Made by a program: the position numbers and the translations under genes
Notes under the pieces: model-generated
What the model saw: the letters and a program-made list of their open reading frames with translations, nothing else
Database searches by the model: none
Told to the model about the DNA's origin: nothing
Shown: positions 11,120 to 22,465 of the stretch, in pieces
Numbering within the stretch: the stretch's first letter is position 1
Layout of the letters: each line of letters opens with the position of its first letter
From: Cryptomeria japonica
Taxonomy: Eukaryota > Streptophyta > Pinopsida > Cupressales > Cupressaceae
Direction of reading: 5' to 3'
Length of the DNA stretch: 64,000 bases
Assembly: GCF_030272615.1 (NCBI RefSeq)
Contig: NC_081408.1
Span: 607,147,673 to 607,211,672 of the forward strand

Positions 11120-11818
11120 TTAGTAGAAAATAACCTGGTCTTTGTCATCTTGTATAGACATCCGCAATCCATTCAAATATCTTGCAATTTGTTCAACTTC
11201 ATCATCAACATGTCTAGATCTGATGTGCAACTTGTAAAATGTTTTGGTGTACTCCTTCACACTAGATTTATTTTGTCTCAGATTCTGCAAGTTATAGAAC
11301 AAAACCACTTGATAATTCATTGGCACAAACTTTGATTTCAACTTATCAATCATCTGATCCCATATCTTAATCTTCTCTTTACCTCTTCTTTGTCTATAAG
11401 CTTGCAAATGCTCCCACCAAAGAGATGCATGACCTTTTAACTGGGTACATGCATATTTCACCTTTCTCTCTTCTGCAATGATTTCAAAATCTAAATACTT
11501 CTCCATCTCCAAGATCCAATCTATCAGCTCATATGAATCTAACTTCCCATCATATTCTAGTGAGGTAAAATGCAATTTAGTGTTCACCCTACTCAAAATG
11601 CTTAAAAACCTTTTTTCATCTCAATCAATCACTAGTGAGTTCACTTTTTCTGTCAGGGCTTCTTCTCCTTCATCTTCACTTACATCTTCAATATGTCAGC
11701 CTCTTCTTTGGGTTGTCTCTGCGGCTTCTAACCGGGTTTTTATTCATCCCAACATCTCCATCATAGTAGGGTTTGCATTCCCACGTGCTCCACTATTCTC
11801 AGTTCCTCTTCGCGCCAT
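11120..11818 (-). pseudogene. G1 gag (capsid domain)
   Basis: The gag ATG is at 11818, about 100 bases after the primer-binding site. The N-terminal part (MARRGTENSGARG...) has three in-frame stops. From 11596 the frame is open for 158 codons and contains the Retrotrans_gag pattern GHASLWWEHL, KLKSKFVPMNY and SSVKEYTKTFYKLHIRSRHV. It is clearly related to the G2 gag but diverged, so it belongs to a different family. The end is truncated at SIQDDKDQV, short of any zinc knuckle. Confidence 0.75.
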
Positions 11819-11915
11819 CAATTCACACTAGTCCTCTGCAATTATAGGTTGGATCCACAATCTACCACCCTACAACAAGAAATCCAGGACACACAACCTT
11901 CAAAACAAAAATTCA

Positions 11916-11926
11916 CTCTGATACCA
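11916..11926 (-). other. G1 primer-binding site (tRNA-Met type)
   Basis: On the minus strand TGGTATCAGAG, the usual plant tRNA-iMet complement, two bases after the LTR end. Confidence 0.8.
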
Positions 11927-11928
11927 CT

Positions 11929-12715
11929 TGAAGCAGTCACCAACAAGGAGGGGCCTGAAGGAGATCAATCTGGACCGATCAACAAGAATAAACACAAAGA
12001 TATGATGGAGGCAATGCATAATAGATTGATTTATTGCATGAAATTAGATTACATCCAACTGGTAACAACCAAGTTAAAACATACCATCTCACAAGCCTGA
12101 TATAATAGGTCACAACCAGGACCTTGTATCGAAAGATCTATCTTCTATGCACAGTCTAGCTACTTGATTCTTTGATTTGTTATATTCTAAATCATAATTA
12201 CATATATATATATATATATATATAATCCAAAGGATCTAGCCGGCCCAAAAGAGATCAAACCCCAAAAAACAAGACCTAACATGAAAATAACAAGGTTGAC
12301 CTCTGCTAAGAGATCCCTCTAGAAAATCCAAAGGATGAAATGTAGATCATGGGAAAAGGTAGGTCAAATACCAAGAAACATCAAAATCAACACCCAAGGC
12401 TCCACAAGCTTTGGAATGGCTTCCAGAAGATCACTAGAATAGGTCTTAGGCAACTAGTAACAAAGAACAACTGGTAACAAGAAACTCTCATGGAAACCAG
12501 TAGCGATCTTGCCAGAAAATTATCCAAATGCGATGCAGTCTGAAAGAAATAAAGATGATCAATTATTCAAGTAGAATCAAACTCCATAGGATCCGGTGAG
12601 CCAAAATGAGGACACACAGAAAGGAAAACTAAAACTACAAGCAAAAAGAAAAACAAACAGGAAAATGTTTTTTGTTGATGCAAGATTGTTGTGAATCAAG
12701 GATGTTGCTGAATCA
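11929..12715 (-). repeat. LTR-B (5' LTR of G1, possibly also 3' LTR of G2)
   Basis: Minus strand begins TGATTCAGCAACATCC and ends GACTGCTTCA, 787 bp. Its first 50 bases resemble the G2 and G3 LTR starts (shared ATCTTGCATCAAC block), but the 3' half differs. A (TA)n run lies at 12202-12225. It occupies exactly the place where a G2 3' LTR is expected. Confidence 0.7.
12202..12225. repeat. (AT)12 microsatellite in LTR-B
   Basis: Perfect AT alternation over 24 bases. Confidence 0.95.
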
Positions 12716-12989
12716 GAGATGTTCCATGAGAGGCAACTTATGAGCATAAAAAAGGATTCAGGATAAAAACCCCATTCTCATTTATGATCCAAACATCTTC
12801 CTTGTTTGCAAACCTCTTCTTTATCTCCTCCCAGACCTCAACTAGATTCTCTAACTCCTAACTCTCTTTATTTCTTTTCCTTTGCTTTAGATCTGCATAT
12901 TGTCTTTGTTTACTGCTCTCTTTCTTCTGCATCTCTAATTTATTTCTTCAACTAGAATTCATCTGGTGTGTCACCATAAGCTTTATGTC

Positions 12990-14593
12990 ATCTGGTTCTA
13001 TCTATTGATTAGGCTTATCTATCAAATCCTTCTGCAAACTCATGCCACCTTCCGGTATAACCTCTACAACTAGTTTCTCAGTACTGTAACTTCTCTCAAA
13101 ACTCAGATTCTTCACCTCCTCCTTTTTCTCCTTCAAAGAAGCCAATGTGAACTTTTGTGCATGCTTCTCAATAGTTATTAGGTTTCTTCTAGAGTCATAA
13201 ATAGCTCCTCTATCAAACTGCCAAGGTCTTCCCAATAGGTCATGACAAGCACTCATAGATACAACATCACACAAGACCTTATCCCTAAAAGGCCCAAATT
13301 AAAACTCACCAAACACTGCTCCTTTACATATAACTTTTAATCATCTTGTAACCAGCTTACCTTGCAAGGAAAAGGGTTCTCAATCCTCTTCAATCCAAGC
13401 TTCACTACCATCTCCTCAGATACCAAATTATCAGTACTTCCACTATCCACAATAACCTTGCAGCACTTACCACCTGATTTGCACATAGTTCAAAAAAATC
13501 TCTTTCTCTGAGTAGGTCTGGTATCTTCATTGCTCTGCTCTGTCATGACTATTCTAAATATAAAGGATTCTCCTTGCTCTAATGCATAATTAATTCTGGT
13601 AACTTCACCTCCTGCTTCCTCATTTTACACAAAACTTCTTGCCATTCCCTTCTTACATTCATAAAATCTATGTCTAGTTTCTCGACACTCGAAACATTTG
13701 CAGGGAAATTCTCTGCTAGTACTGCCACAGCCTTTTCTCTATGTTTTTTGATCTCATTTTTTAATCCACATAGGTTTTGATTCTTCTTCAACATTCTACT
13801 TGTCTGTACTCATCTACCCCTTGAATCTCTCCTTCCCTCTATGGTTATTTGGATGTCTTCTTCTCACATTCTCCTCAGTCTTCAAAGCATATTGGTAAGC
13901 TTCTTCAACTTGGGAAACCCTCAACATACTCATCTCATCCTGAACATTAAATGCAAGTCCATTTATGTACCTCACCACCTTTTCTCTATCCATCTCTACA
14001 TGTCTAGATCTGATCATCACCTTGTATAATTCCTTAGTATACTCTTTCACAGTCATGTTTCTCTTTTTTAGGTTCTACAACTTCTTGAACAATTCCAACT
14101 CATAGTCTCTCGGTATGAACTTGGCCTTCAATCTTGCAACCATCTGTCTCCACCAAGTGATCTTCATTTCACCATTCTCCACTTTGTCTCTTTGCAATTC
14201 TTTCCACCATAAGGCAACATGCCCTTTCAACTTATTTTGTGTCAACCGAACTCTCTGCAGGTCCTTAACATTATCAAACTCAAAGTAATCCTCCAACTAT
14301 TCGATCCAATTAATTAGATCCTCTGGGTTCAGCATTTTGGAAAAGCTTAAAACCTCCACTTTATGAAATTTACTTGCTTGTGCCACTGCTCTCAAAAATA
14401 TTTCCTCTCTTCCATCTTCCAACCCTTCAGCCTCTTCCACCTCAAGCTCTTCTCCAACTTATTCATATTCATCCTCAAACTCTAGATTCCTTTACAAACC
14501 AACCAATGCATTCTTGATCTTGTTCCTAATCTCATTCTTGAAATCCTCCATCATCTTCTCCACCCTCTGGGTGTTCATCATTCTAGGCGGCAT
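12990..14593 (-). pseudogene. G2 gag-protease polyprotein
   Basis: The ATG at 14593 opens gag. The capsid part has ALWWKELQRDK, KAKFIPRDYELELF and TVKEYTKELYKVMIRSRHV (14296-13814), with stops near 14297 and 14076. After frameshifts near 13800 and 13700 a CCHC knuckle, CFECRETRHRFYEC, lies at about 13690-13650 with all four metal ligands present. The protease follows: VIVDSGSTDNLVS (about 13460-13420, D-S-G intact) and HDLLGRPWQFDRG (about 13250-13210). The protease would cut Gag; RT must come from elsewhere. The tail contains GGMSLQKDLIDK and ends in stops by 12990. Confidence 0.75.
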
Positions 14594-14771
14594 CTCCTCC
14601 TCTACTTTGATGAACTACCTCAACTCGATGATCTGACTATCGGTTTCAATTGCCTCTCACTTGATGATCTATTGAACACATGTGCAGCCTACCTCCAATT
14701 GAGGATCTGACCACACAAAGGAATTCCTCAAGGTTTGCAACCAATGCTTCTACCAACTAGTTCATAACCAA

Positions 14772-14782
14772 CTTTGATACCA
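14772..14782 (-). other. G2 primer-binding site
   Basis: Minus strand TGGTATCAAAG, tRNA-Met type with one change, two bases after the LTR end. Confidence 0.75.
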
Positions 14783-14784
14783 AT

Positions 14785-15590
14785 TGATGCAACCATAACA
14801 AGTGAATCCTCAAAAGAGAATTGGTCAGCTTATGCAGCAAGAGTAACACAATGAACACAACAATAAAAAATAGAAAGATTACATAAACAAATCATATTAT
14901 TGTCTTAGAACCTCTAGTAACCAACCGGTTATCATCATACAATCATCATAAAACATCTGGTAGTCAATTGGCTATATGCACGCTAATATGCTAGAAAAAA
15001 TCCATCTGAAACTCTCACAGTCAACTAGATCTCTAATCATGAATCTAAATCCTTATTCCAATCTCTACTATCCCATAAATGATTGCATAATACCATATAT
15101 ATACCCTCCAGAATATATCTGAGTCAACCACAAAAGATTACATTTACCAATGCAGAAAAAATGACACATGTAACTAGTTCGGCCCTAAGAATGAAAGAAA
15201 TTCCTCTTGAAAATAATAATAAATGTGGATCAACAAGAAGGTTGGCCACATGCCAAAGAACATTGGACAAGACCCCAAATAGATCCATACACCAAGAAAC
15301 CACTTCGGAAATGGAGGAAAACCAATCGGTAAGCTCAAGAACTATCCCAAAACCCAGAAAAAGTCAAACTAGAAGTGATAACTAGTCGGAAAAGAATCCA
15401 AATGGACTGAAAATATGGAATTAAGCACATGAACCATCTTGGAAACCAAAAATAGGATCTTCAATGAAAATAAACCAACTACCAACACCTACTAACAGGA
15501 ACACAGAAAACTGCACACTGAACTTAAACAAAAAGGAAATATTTTTGGTTGATGTAAGATTGCTCATAGACCAGGGATGCTCCTACATCA
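14785..15590 (-). repeat. G2 5' LTR
   Basis: 806 bp; minus strand TGATGTAGGAGC...GTTGCATCA, TG...CA ends. Clearly the same family as the G3 5' LTR (804 bp). Confidence 0.8.
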
Positions 15591-16850
15591 ATGTGCCTCA
15601 AAGATGTTTTCACCATCGGATGCCTCACAAAGGTGTCAAAAAGTGTAACAATGTGGTTTTCACTAAAAAACACAATATTTATTTTTATTTTAATATTTTT
15701 GTGACTAGAAAGTTTGGCATGCTCTCCAAAGTATGCCACACCATTGAGTTTAATGGAGTATCCTTCTTTGTGGTTCCCAAGATGAAGATCATCTCTTATG
15801 CCAAGTTAATCAATAAAGGTCTTATCATTTTTGAAAGTATCAAATTGTGGAGGCCCTTTTTAGTCCCAGGTCTAAGCATAAAGACAAAAGAATCTTTAGG
15901 TATTTCAATAAAGTCATCAGGCTCATCACTGGTACTCTCCTCATCAATCTCAATTATGAATGAGTCTAAATTGACATCACTAGAAGGACACTCAACAACA
16001 AGAGTTATCACTTTTTGCAGTTTTCTCCTAGAGCCTCAAGACGTAGAGGGTTAGGGATCCTAAAAAAGTCTTTATCCATGTTTCACCACTATCTCTTTTT
16101 TCTTGAGATGTAGAACTAGATGATGTTGCTTGACCAACTTTAAATAACTCTCTGAATTTATCTTCCTTAGTGGGTTCACCAGGTTCTCTAAATTATTTTG
16201 TAAGCTCATAGTCATTATATGATTTGTTAGAACCCTATTCCCATTTCTTTGAATCTATATAATAGCATCTCTCTTGTTTGTGGTCACTAGTGGAAGCAAG
16301 ATGAATCATTTGTAGTTTTTCTTGGGAATCAAGACCACGTAATCTAAATGGTGTGAAACCAACTCCTTTTGTCCATTATTTCTTTAGTACTAATTTAGGT
16401 TGCAACTATTCAACAATACCTTTCTTTTGTAGGCTAAGAGGGTCTTTTCCATCATATCCCATCTTTTGTAAAAATTTGAAGCCTTTTCCATATTATCAAC
16501 TAGTATTGTGATGTGGTCTTGATTATGTTATTCTTCTAGTTCCTTATAAAGCATTTTATAGATGTATTCTTCTTCCATTTCACACCACCTTTTGAAAGTT
16601 GTGGGATCCCATTTGATAATGTTTGTTGATGTTTGTTTTGAAGGATGTGGTCTACAATAATTCTTAGGAGAGTCCATTAATTGCCTTAGATACAAGGCTT
16701 GATTCATAATATATTCTCCCATGCCCTTGTTCTTGAATATTCCTTTAAGCTCTTCTCAGTTTGATGAGGAGGATTTTAATGATTGCAGATCAATATATGT
16801 CGAAGATGGAGTAGCCTCCTAATTGATTGGGACTATTGTTTTAGGTCTTG
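15591..16850 (-). pseudogene. T2 post-protease linker
   Basis: Broken frame between the protease and the missing RT. Open pieces include GEYIMNQALYLRQLMDSP (16722-16528, with the Lys/Glu/Trp-rich WDPTTFKRWCEMEEEYI) and a Ser/Asp/Glu-rich block, DEESTSDEPDDFIEIPKDS (15940-15890). Ty3 Tat elements have such a variable acidic linker before RT. T1 has a different sequence here. Confidence 0.5.
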
Positions 16851-17940
16851 GTCAAATATTGTTGCAATATATGTATGGATTTGGATCACTTTTTATTGTG
16901 ACTTTAGTTCCATTGTGTGGAAAATTAATGCATTGGTAATAAGTCGAAGGCACTACTCTCATTTCATGTATCCATGGTCATCCTAAAAGTATATTGTATG
17001 TGAAATCAAGATCAAGGACTTGGAAAACAACATCCTTTGTTACTGGCCCAACTCTTAGAGGTAGAGTGATTATTCCCTTTGAGGAGAATTCTTCATCATC
17101 ATATACCATTATGGTGATCTTCTTTCTAGAATTGGAAACATTTTTTAGAGTATCCCAATTGTATGATATCTTTTAATGTACAAATATTGCGGCCTACTTA
17201 TTCATCTATCAAGACTCATTTTATGTGGTGTTTATGGAGGAAAGATTGAATGTGAAGTGGTGCATTGTGTGGTTGGTGTGGAGATGCATCATTTTCTTCA
17301 ATGAATGTAAGGCAATTAGGAGTAGAAAGGTGTCCCATCATGGCTTGAAATAGGTCCATGTTTAGATGGGTAGGAATGGATATCTCTCTCAAGATTTTGT
17401 CCAAAACATCCTTATGTGAAGGGGAAATGCACAAAATCTCAAGGATCAAAATAAGGGTGGGTGTCTTTCCTAGTTGATCTACAAGGTCATATTGGCTATT
17501 GGATGAAGATGAATTCATTTTGGGTGCAACACCTTGTAAAGTAACTTTACCCCTTCGAGAACTAACATGTTGCATTTTGGGGCTTTGACTTTGATAGTTA
17601 TGGTAGACACATAGTTGTCCAATTCTAAAATATTGTTGAAAGTGTAATAATAGGACATTTGTATAGTTAGCCTTATTGTCTATTTTAAGGGCCTTTCCCT
17701 TATCATATTTTAGAAATGGTTCCTTGAATATCACATGTCCTTCATTGGAAGTGTGACCATCAACTTCTATTGTGCCATTGTCAATAAGATCTTGGATAAG
17801 ATTCTTCAATTTGTGACAATTACTAATCTTATGACCCTTTCTCTTGTGATTGATCATCATTCCACCATCTAGGATTTACCCTTCATTCAAATGGTTGATT
17901 ATGTGGTAATGTAATGAGCTTATTATCTATTAGGACTTCA
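16850..17940 (-). pseudogene. T2 gag end, linker and protease
   Basis: From 17940 the frame reads KLITLPHNQPFE, then a degenerate knuckle HKRKGHKISNC (about 17850-17815), then the linker matching T1 to HNAPLHIQSFLHKH (open 17860-17216, 214 codons). The active-site region reads VLID followed by Glu and a stop near 17200, so the catalytic triad is destroyed. Further on, DFTYNILLG then a stop in place of Arg, and PWIHEMRVVPSTYYQC near 17000-16940. Upstream it was joined to the gag block at 20790 before insert X arrived. Confidence 0.78.
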
Positions 17941-17959
17941 AATATTTTGTCTAGATTTG

Positions 17960-20790
17960 ATGTCCTAGGCTCAAAATTTTGCAGATTGCATTTAAAATCG
18001 CCTTTCAGAGCAAGGTTGAGTAGCTCATTTTGTGAGCTTGCAATGTTGAGCTAGACAATTGTCAAAGGTCTAGAGGTATCACATAACATGCAGGTTATAG
18101 TATTGCAATAGACAACAATGGTCATATAATATGAGCATTATACAAAGTATCAATAACATGATGTGTTATTGACCCCGTGCCTAACATCAGCATCTCATGT
18201 CAATAACACATCATGTTATTGACCGCCTTGAGTATTTGGGCAGCATGTTATTGACCGCTAAGGCAACAACAAGTGGCTATGTATTTTGTAGTGCAAGAGG
18301 GAGTCTTTTCGGGTTCCAAAATTCTTTTTTTGAGTTGATTGGTCCAAGTAGTCAACTCACTTAGGTTTCACCAGTTGGAGGGTTCCATGTCGTTGGTGTG
18401 CCAGTCTCCATGGCCCATTCTTACCAACTGGCAGTAAGACCATTTGTTATCCTATGAGGCAAGGTGACCAACCAAAGGGTCACATGGGCTAAGGCAAGAG
18501 AAGCAACAAAGGGAAGAAAAGTTATCCCGAGTAGTAGATGGCAGCATCTAAAGACCACCAGGGATAACTCATAACTAAGAGTTGCGAGGGGATAAAGTTT
18601 TATCCTAGGGTAACTTCTGAAGACCAAAATCACTATAGAAAAGTTGCCTTAGGGATGTTTCTAGTTAGCTTGAGTGGCTCTGGGGTAATTTTACAAAGAA
18701 ATAGAGAAGATATTATCCCGTCGTGGTTAGCAAAGCATCTCTTGTGGTCCCCCGAGATGAAGAAGCGGGATGGAACAAATAAAAAGTTATCTTGGAGGAG
18801 TAGAGGACATATATAGAGAAATACTTTGGGTTTCAATGAGAATATACATATAGACACTTGGGCTCTAGGATAAGGAAATTAGTAAAGAACCAATGAAATC
18901 TTTATCCCAAAGGGTCACAAAGGTCAAAGGAAAGAGGCCTGAGATAAAAGGAAAAAAGGGAATACATTGGAAGGCTTATCCCAGGGAGCTGGGAGGTGCA
19001 TCCTTTGATGCTCTGGGACAAGAAATATTAAAGGAGACCAATGAAAGATTATCCCACAAATGTTCTTATGAGTTAAAATGGGATCACAAGATAAGAAGAT
19101 GAAGAAGAGAAAGAAGGTTCTCCTTATCTCGCACGTTCCTACAGGGATAAGGAAAAGACCATGGGATAAGTAAGATAAAGAGAGAATGTTGCAGATCATT
19201 ACCCCATGACATTGAAGACCAAATGATGGAACCACAGGGGCACATAACATGCATGTTATGCGATTTGTAAAGAAAAACCCAATGGTCAAATTGTCCACAT
19301 GGAGGGTTGACGAAGGTGAACTAGAGGATAGAGGGGAGTATTGTGAGGATGTGGCACATGCAGATTGGCTAGATTCCATTTATCAAAGAGAGAGATGCTA
19401 CTGGTGGAGAATTGTTGTGCCAACGTTGCAAGTAGATTTTTGCGACCAAATCAAATCAGATTACAGTGACAAAGCCTAAGTGGGAGATCACATTGAATGC
19501 AGAGTAGACAGAAGATGGTTGAGTGATTCCATAAAATCAAAAGATCTGTTAGCGAGATTTCACAACCTTAGGCACATCAGGGGATCATTGACCAAGAAGA
19601 TGAAAGGACATAGAGCAGGTGTGATTTACTAAATGTAGTAATCCAGATTCAAAGATTAGTAAGGTTGCAGTCAGGGAAAAACTTAAGGAAAATTTTGTGT
19701 GGCTTGAGATACCTACCCCTATTGATTGTCCTGAGGCTCGTGGTCCCAGATCCTAGAGTCTATTCTCATTATTTCTTGCATTGATTGCCTCAGGATGGAT
19801 TGCATGTAGAGTAGGAAGAGGGACACCTCATTGTGTATTTTTTCCTATGCAATCAAATTTTGACAAGTGTATCTTGCCTGGCCTGTAGATTTTTTTTCTC
19901 CCTTGTTCTTATTAAAGGGAATTTAGGGCCAATGAGAAGAGGATTATGATTGTAATTTTTCAGGAAGCAAGGCTTCCATGTCCATAGTGCATGTTTTTTC
20001 ATGACAACTTAGTTTTCTTTCAGTCTGTAGTTTCTTAATGTTTCAAATAGTTTATAACCTGAATACAAAATAGTATTAAAGATTTTCTTTGTAGTTGTCT
20101 CTCTTATGTATGCTCTATTTTATGAAATGAAATGATCAAGGATCTTTTGTTTTTTCCCTGTAGGTCAGGTGTATATCTTGTCGTTTGCTTGTCTTCAAGA
20201 AAGAGATTAATTTTATTCTTCAAGGGATAGAATAGTATTGTGTATATTTGAGATTCTTCAGTATGGTTGTTGGTGAAACCAAAAGGGAGAATGTTTATGT
20301 AATGCATTAACATTCAAATATCAAAATTTGCATGTTTCCCTATTTGAATGTTAAATTTCCATATTGTAAGGTTGACTCTGCTACCCATACAAGGCACTAG
20401 TCATGGTTATTGCTTTTAGTTTTTTAGGATCTCTTCAGTATCAAAATCTCTTTATTTTTTACATTTCTTTCTACATTAGGAGTGGGATTAGTGTAGAGCC
20501 TCCCCCTTCCCTCAATGAATTTCAACTAAGGTTAAAGCCATAACTAAGAGTTAATCCATCTTTACTTGGTATATTTTCATTGAGATGATTTGTTGTAGCA
20601 TGTAATGCCAAGAGTAATTGAAGATGAAAGTTACTAGGACATTGCATAGTTTTACCTGCTTTGGTCTTGTGGAACCAAAGGTATAAGAGATATTAGTCAT
20701 TGTGATAGAGTCTTGTTCATTGGCCAAATCCTTTTCTAGGTCTGATCATGAGTTAGTGGCAATTCCTCTAGGACTTGGACTTGTTGCTTT
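17960..20790. mobile_element. Insert X: unidentified ~2.8-kb insertion in T2
   Basis: T1 and T2 are colinear on both sides, but T2 carries about 2.8 kb here between gag residues KLVAN and the following KLITLP. The insert has no convincing ORF. It contains a 24-bp perfect inverted repeat (18150-18222), an 18-bp perfect palindrome (19243-19260), and recurrent ttatccc words between 18520 and 19060. On the minus strand its high-coordinate edge reads TGTTGGTTCCC, LTR-like, but no matching CA end or clean duplication was found at the low edge. It could be a solo LTR, a non-autonomous LTR element or a DNA transposon. Confidence 0.55.
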
Positions 20791-22465
20791 GGGAACCAAC
20801 ATTAGCAACTAACTTCTTCAATGCAGTTTCAATTATTTCTCCCAAATGTGTTTACTTCCTTGGATTTTTCGGTGCTCTTTGTGGATTTACTTTATTACTG
20901 GATAAACTAGAAATAGGGAAAGTTAAATTTGCTTTTACCATATTAGCATCCACAACCCCATCATTGATGGTATTCTTGTTCTTGTTATAAAATTGGGGTT
21001 TGTCTTTCCCATTATGAACTTCTTTATTGTCTTTAAATAACTTGATGGTGACTTGCTCAATGAGAACTTTCTTAATTGATAAACCCTTTTAAATGACCTC
21101 TTTGAATATAGAAAAACAATATTTTCAAAGTTCATATCCAATTTCATTTGTTCATATTTTGGGTAAACATCTCAACCATTTATTTTTGTTGAATTTGAGA
21201 AGAGAAACGACTAGCCAAACTTCTCCATCACTGTAAGAATGACACAAAATATTTCCCATTTTTCTATTTTGTGTTTCATAAGGTAGTAACTGATATGTCA
21301 ATTTCAATGTTGTATGAGATGTGATGTATAAAGGCCTCTTCCATTTCACCTCATGATTTGATCCCAAGAAGAAGTTGTGAAAACCATTCCATGACTTGTC
21401 TACCTAAACTTTGAGGAATTAGTCTCATTAAGTAGGATTATTCTCTTTCTACCTCTATGCAAGCCATGAAAATCTCTCTAATGTGTGCCTTGGGATCTCC
21501 TTTTCCTTTATACTTGTCAAACTTTAGTGTCATAAAATGAGGAGGAAAAGGAGGAATTGGTATACTTTTATCATATAGATAAAGACATATTGTCATTTAT
21601 TGTGCAGTCCTTTTTTGGTGTTTGCATATTTACTATCTATTATTGAAAATCCCTTAATGTTTGGTTGCAAATCACTGCTAGGTGGTTTCTTATCCTTTTG
21701 AGTTGTTCCCATGTCAAGGCCATAGGGAAAAGGAGGAATGTAATGCATGTAAGGATGATACTGGTCATAGATATGTTCATATGGAGGAGGAATGTAATTA
21801 TTGTAAGGACCACTTGGTATGGTTTTATAATGAGGAGCACTAGACTTAGAACAATTGTATGTGTCAAAACTATGAGCATAATTGACATTGTAAGTTTGGT
21901 ATCAAACATTTCCCCCAAATCTAACACATTTTTTTCATGCATAGGGATTGGAATGATCTTGGGTAGTTTCTTATTGTTGAGCATATGCATTTGTATTCCT
22001 TCAACCTTGGAGAGGATGAGCATAGGGTTGTTCATGATTGTTTCTAGCATCATTGGTATAAACATGAGTATCAACCACTTCAGGTTTTTGAAACAAGGAT
22101 GGCGGTGACTCAGGCATGGTACACTCACGTCTATGTCCACCATCATTACCACTAGCATTATTTTTATTGGGATCCTCTTCCAAAATTTGTGACACATCAA
22201 AGTCATGGGGTAATCTTGCACCACTTTGAATGAACATTTGTAAAAAGTATTGACAGTTTCTCCTCATGATTTCTTCAACCACTCTATTGAATCACACATC
22301 AAATATAGTATCTCCAATTTCTATTGTAGTAATGGACTCATTTTTCAACATCTTGTGTATTATGTTGATTATCAAAATATTGTAAGGGTAAAATTAATCT
22401 CCAAAAAAATTATATGTTTCCATTTTTATAGATTGTTGAGCTTCTTCGGATTGTCTTATAATCAT
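20790..22465 (-). pseudogene. T2 gag
   Basis: The likely ATG is at 22465. The N-terminal part (VEEIMRRNCQYFLQ, 22282-22001) is Pro/Asn/His-rich. The capsid region has FDKYKGKGDPKAHIREIF (near 21530-21480) and MRLIPQSLGRQVMEWFSQL (near 21430-21380), matching T1. The frame is broken by several stops and shifts. The last blocks, GKDKPQFYNKNKNTINDGV (near 21010-20955) and PLGEIIETALKKLVAN (near 20850-20800), also match T1, and then insert X begins. Confidence 0.75.

Larger units (their letters stand above)
11100..12715 (-). mobile_element. G1: Ty3-type element, 5' LTR and gag only
   Basis: Minus strand: LTR 12715-11929, primer-binding site, then gag to about 11120, where similarity stops. No protease, RT or 3' LTR is seen below 11100, so the element is truncated. 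Its LTR directly abuts the end of the G2 coding region at 12716. Confidence 0.65.
12716..15590 (-). mobile_element. G2: Ty3-type gag-protease element without RT or integrase
   Basis: Minus strand: LTR 15590-14785, tRNA-Met primer site, gag, zinc knuckle, protease, a Lys/Glu-rich tail, then an LTR start at 12715. No RT, RNase H or integrase is present. G3 shows the same order with the tail running to its own LTR start at 26372, so the missing pol looks like an inherited family feature, not damage to this copy. G2 lies in the T2 linker region (15591). Confidence 0.7.

Noticed and set aside
11478-11831. 117-aa plus-strand ORF, Ser-rich
   Set aside because: Antisense shadow of the G1 gag N-terminal region.
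18924-19379. 151-aa minus-strand ORF in insert X
   Set aside because: No motif, composition follows repeated ttatccc-type words, and no supporting copy. Could be revisited if siblings keep it open.
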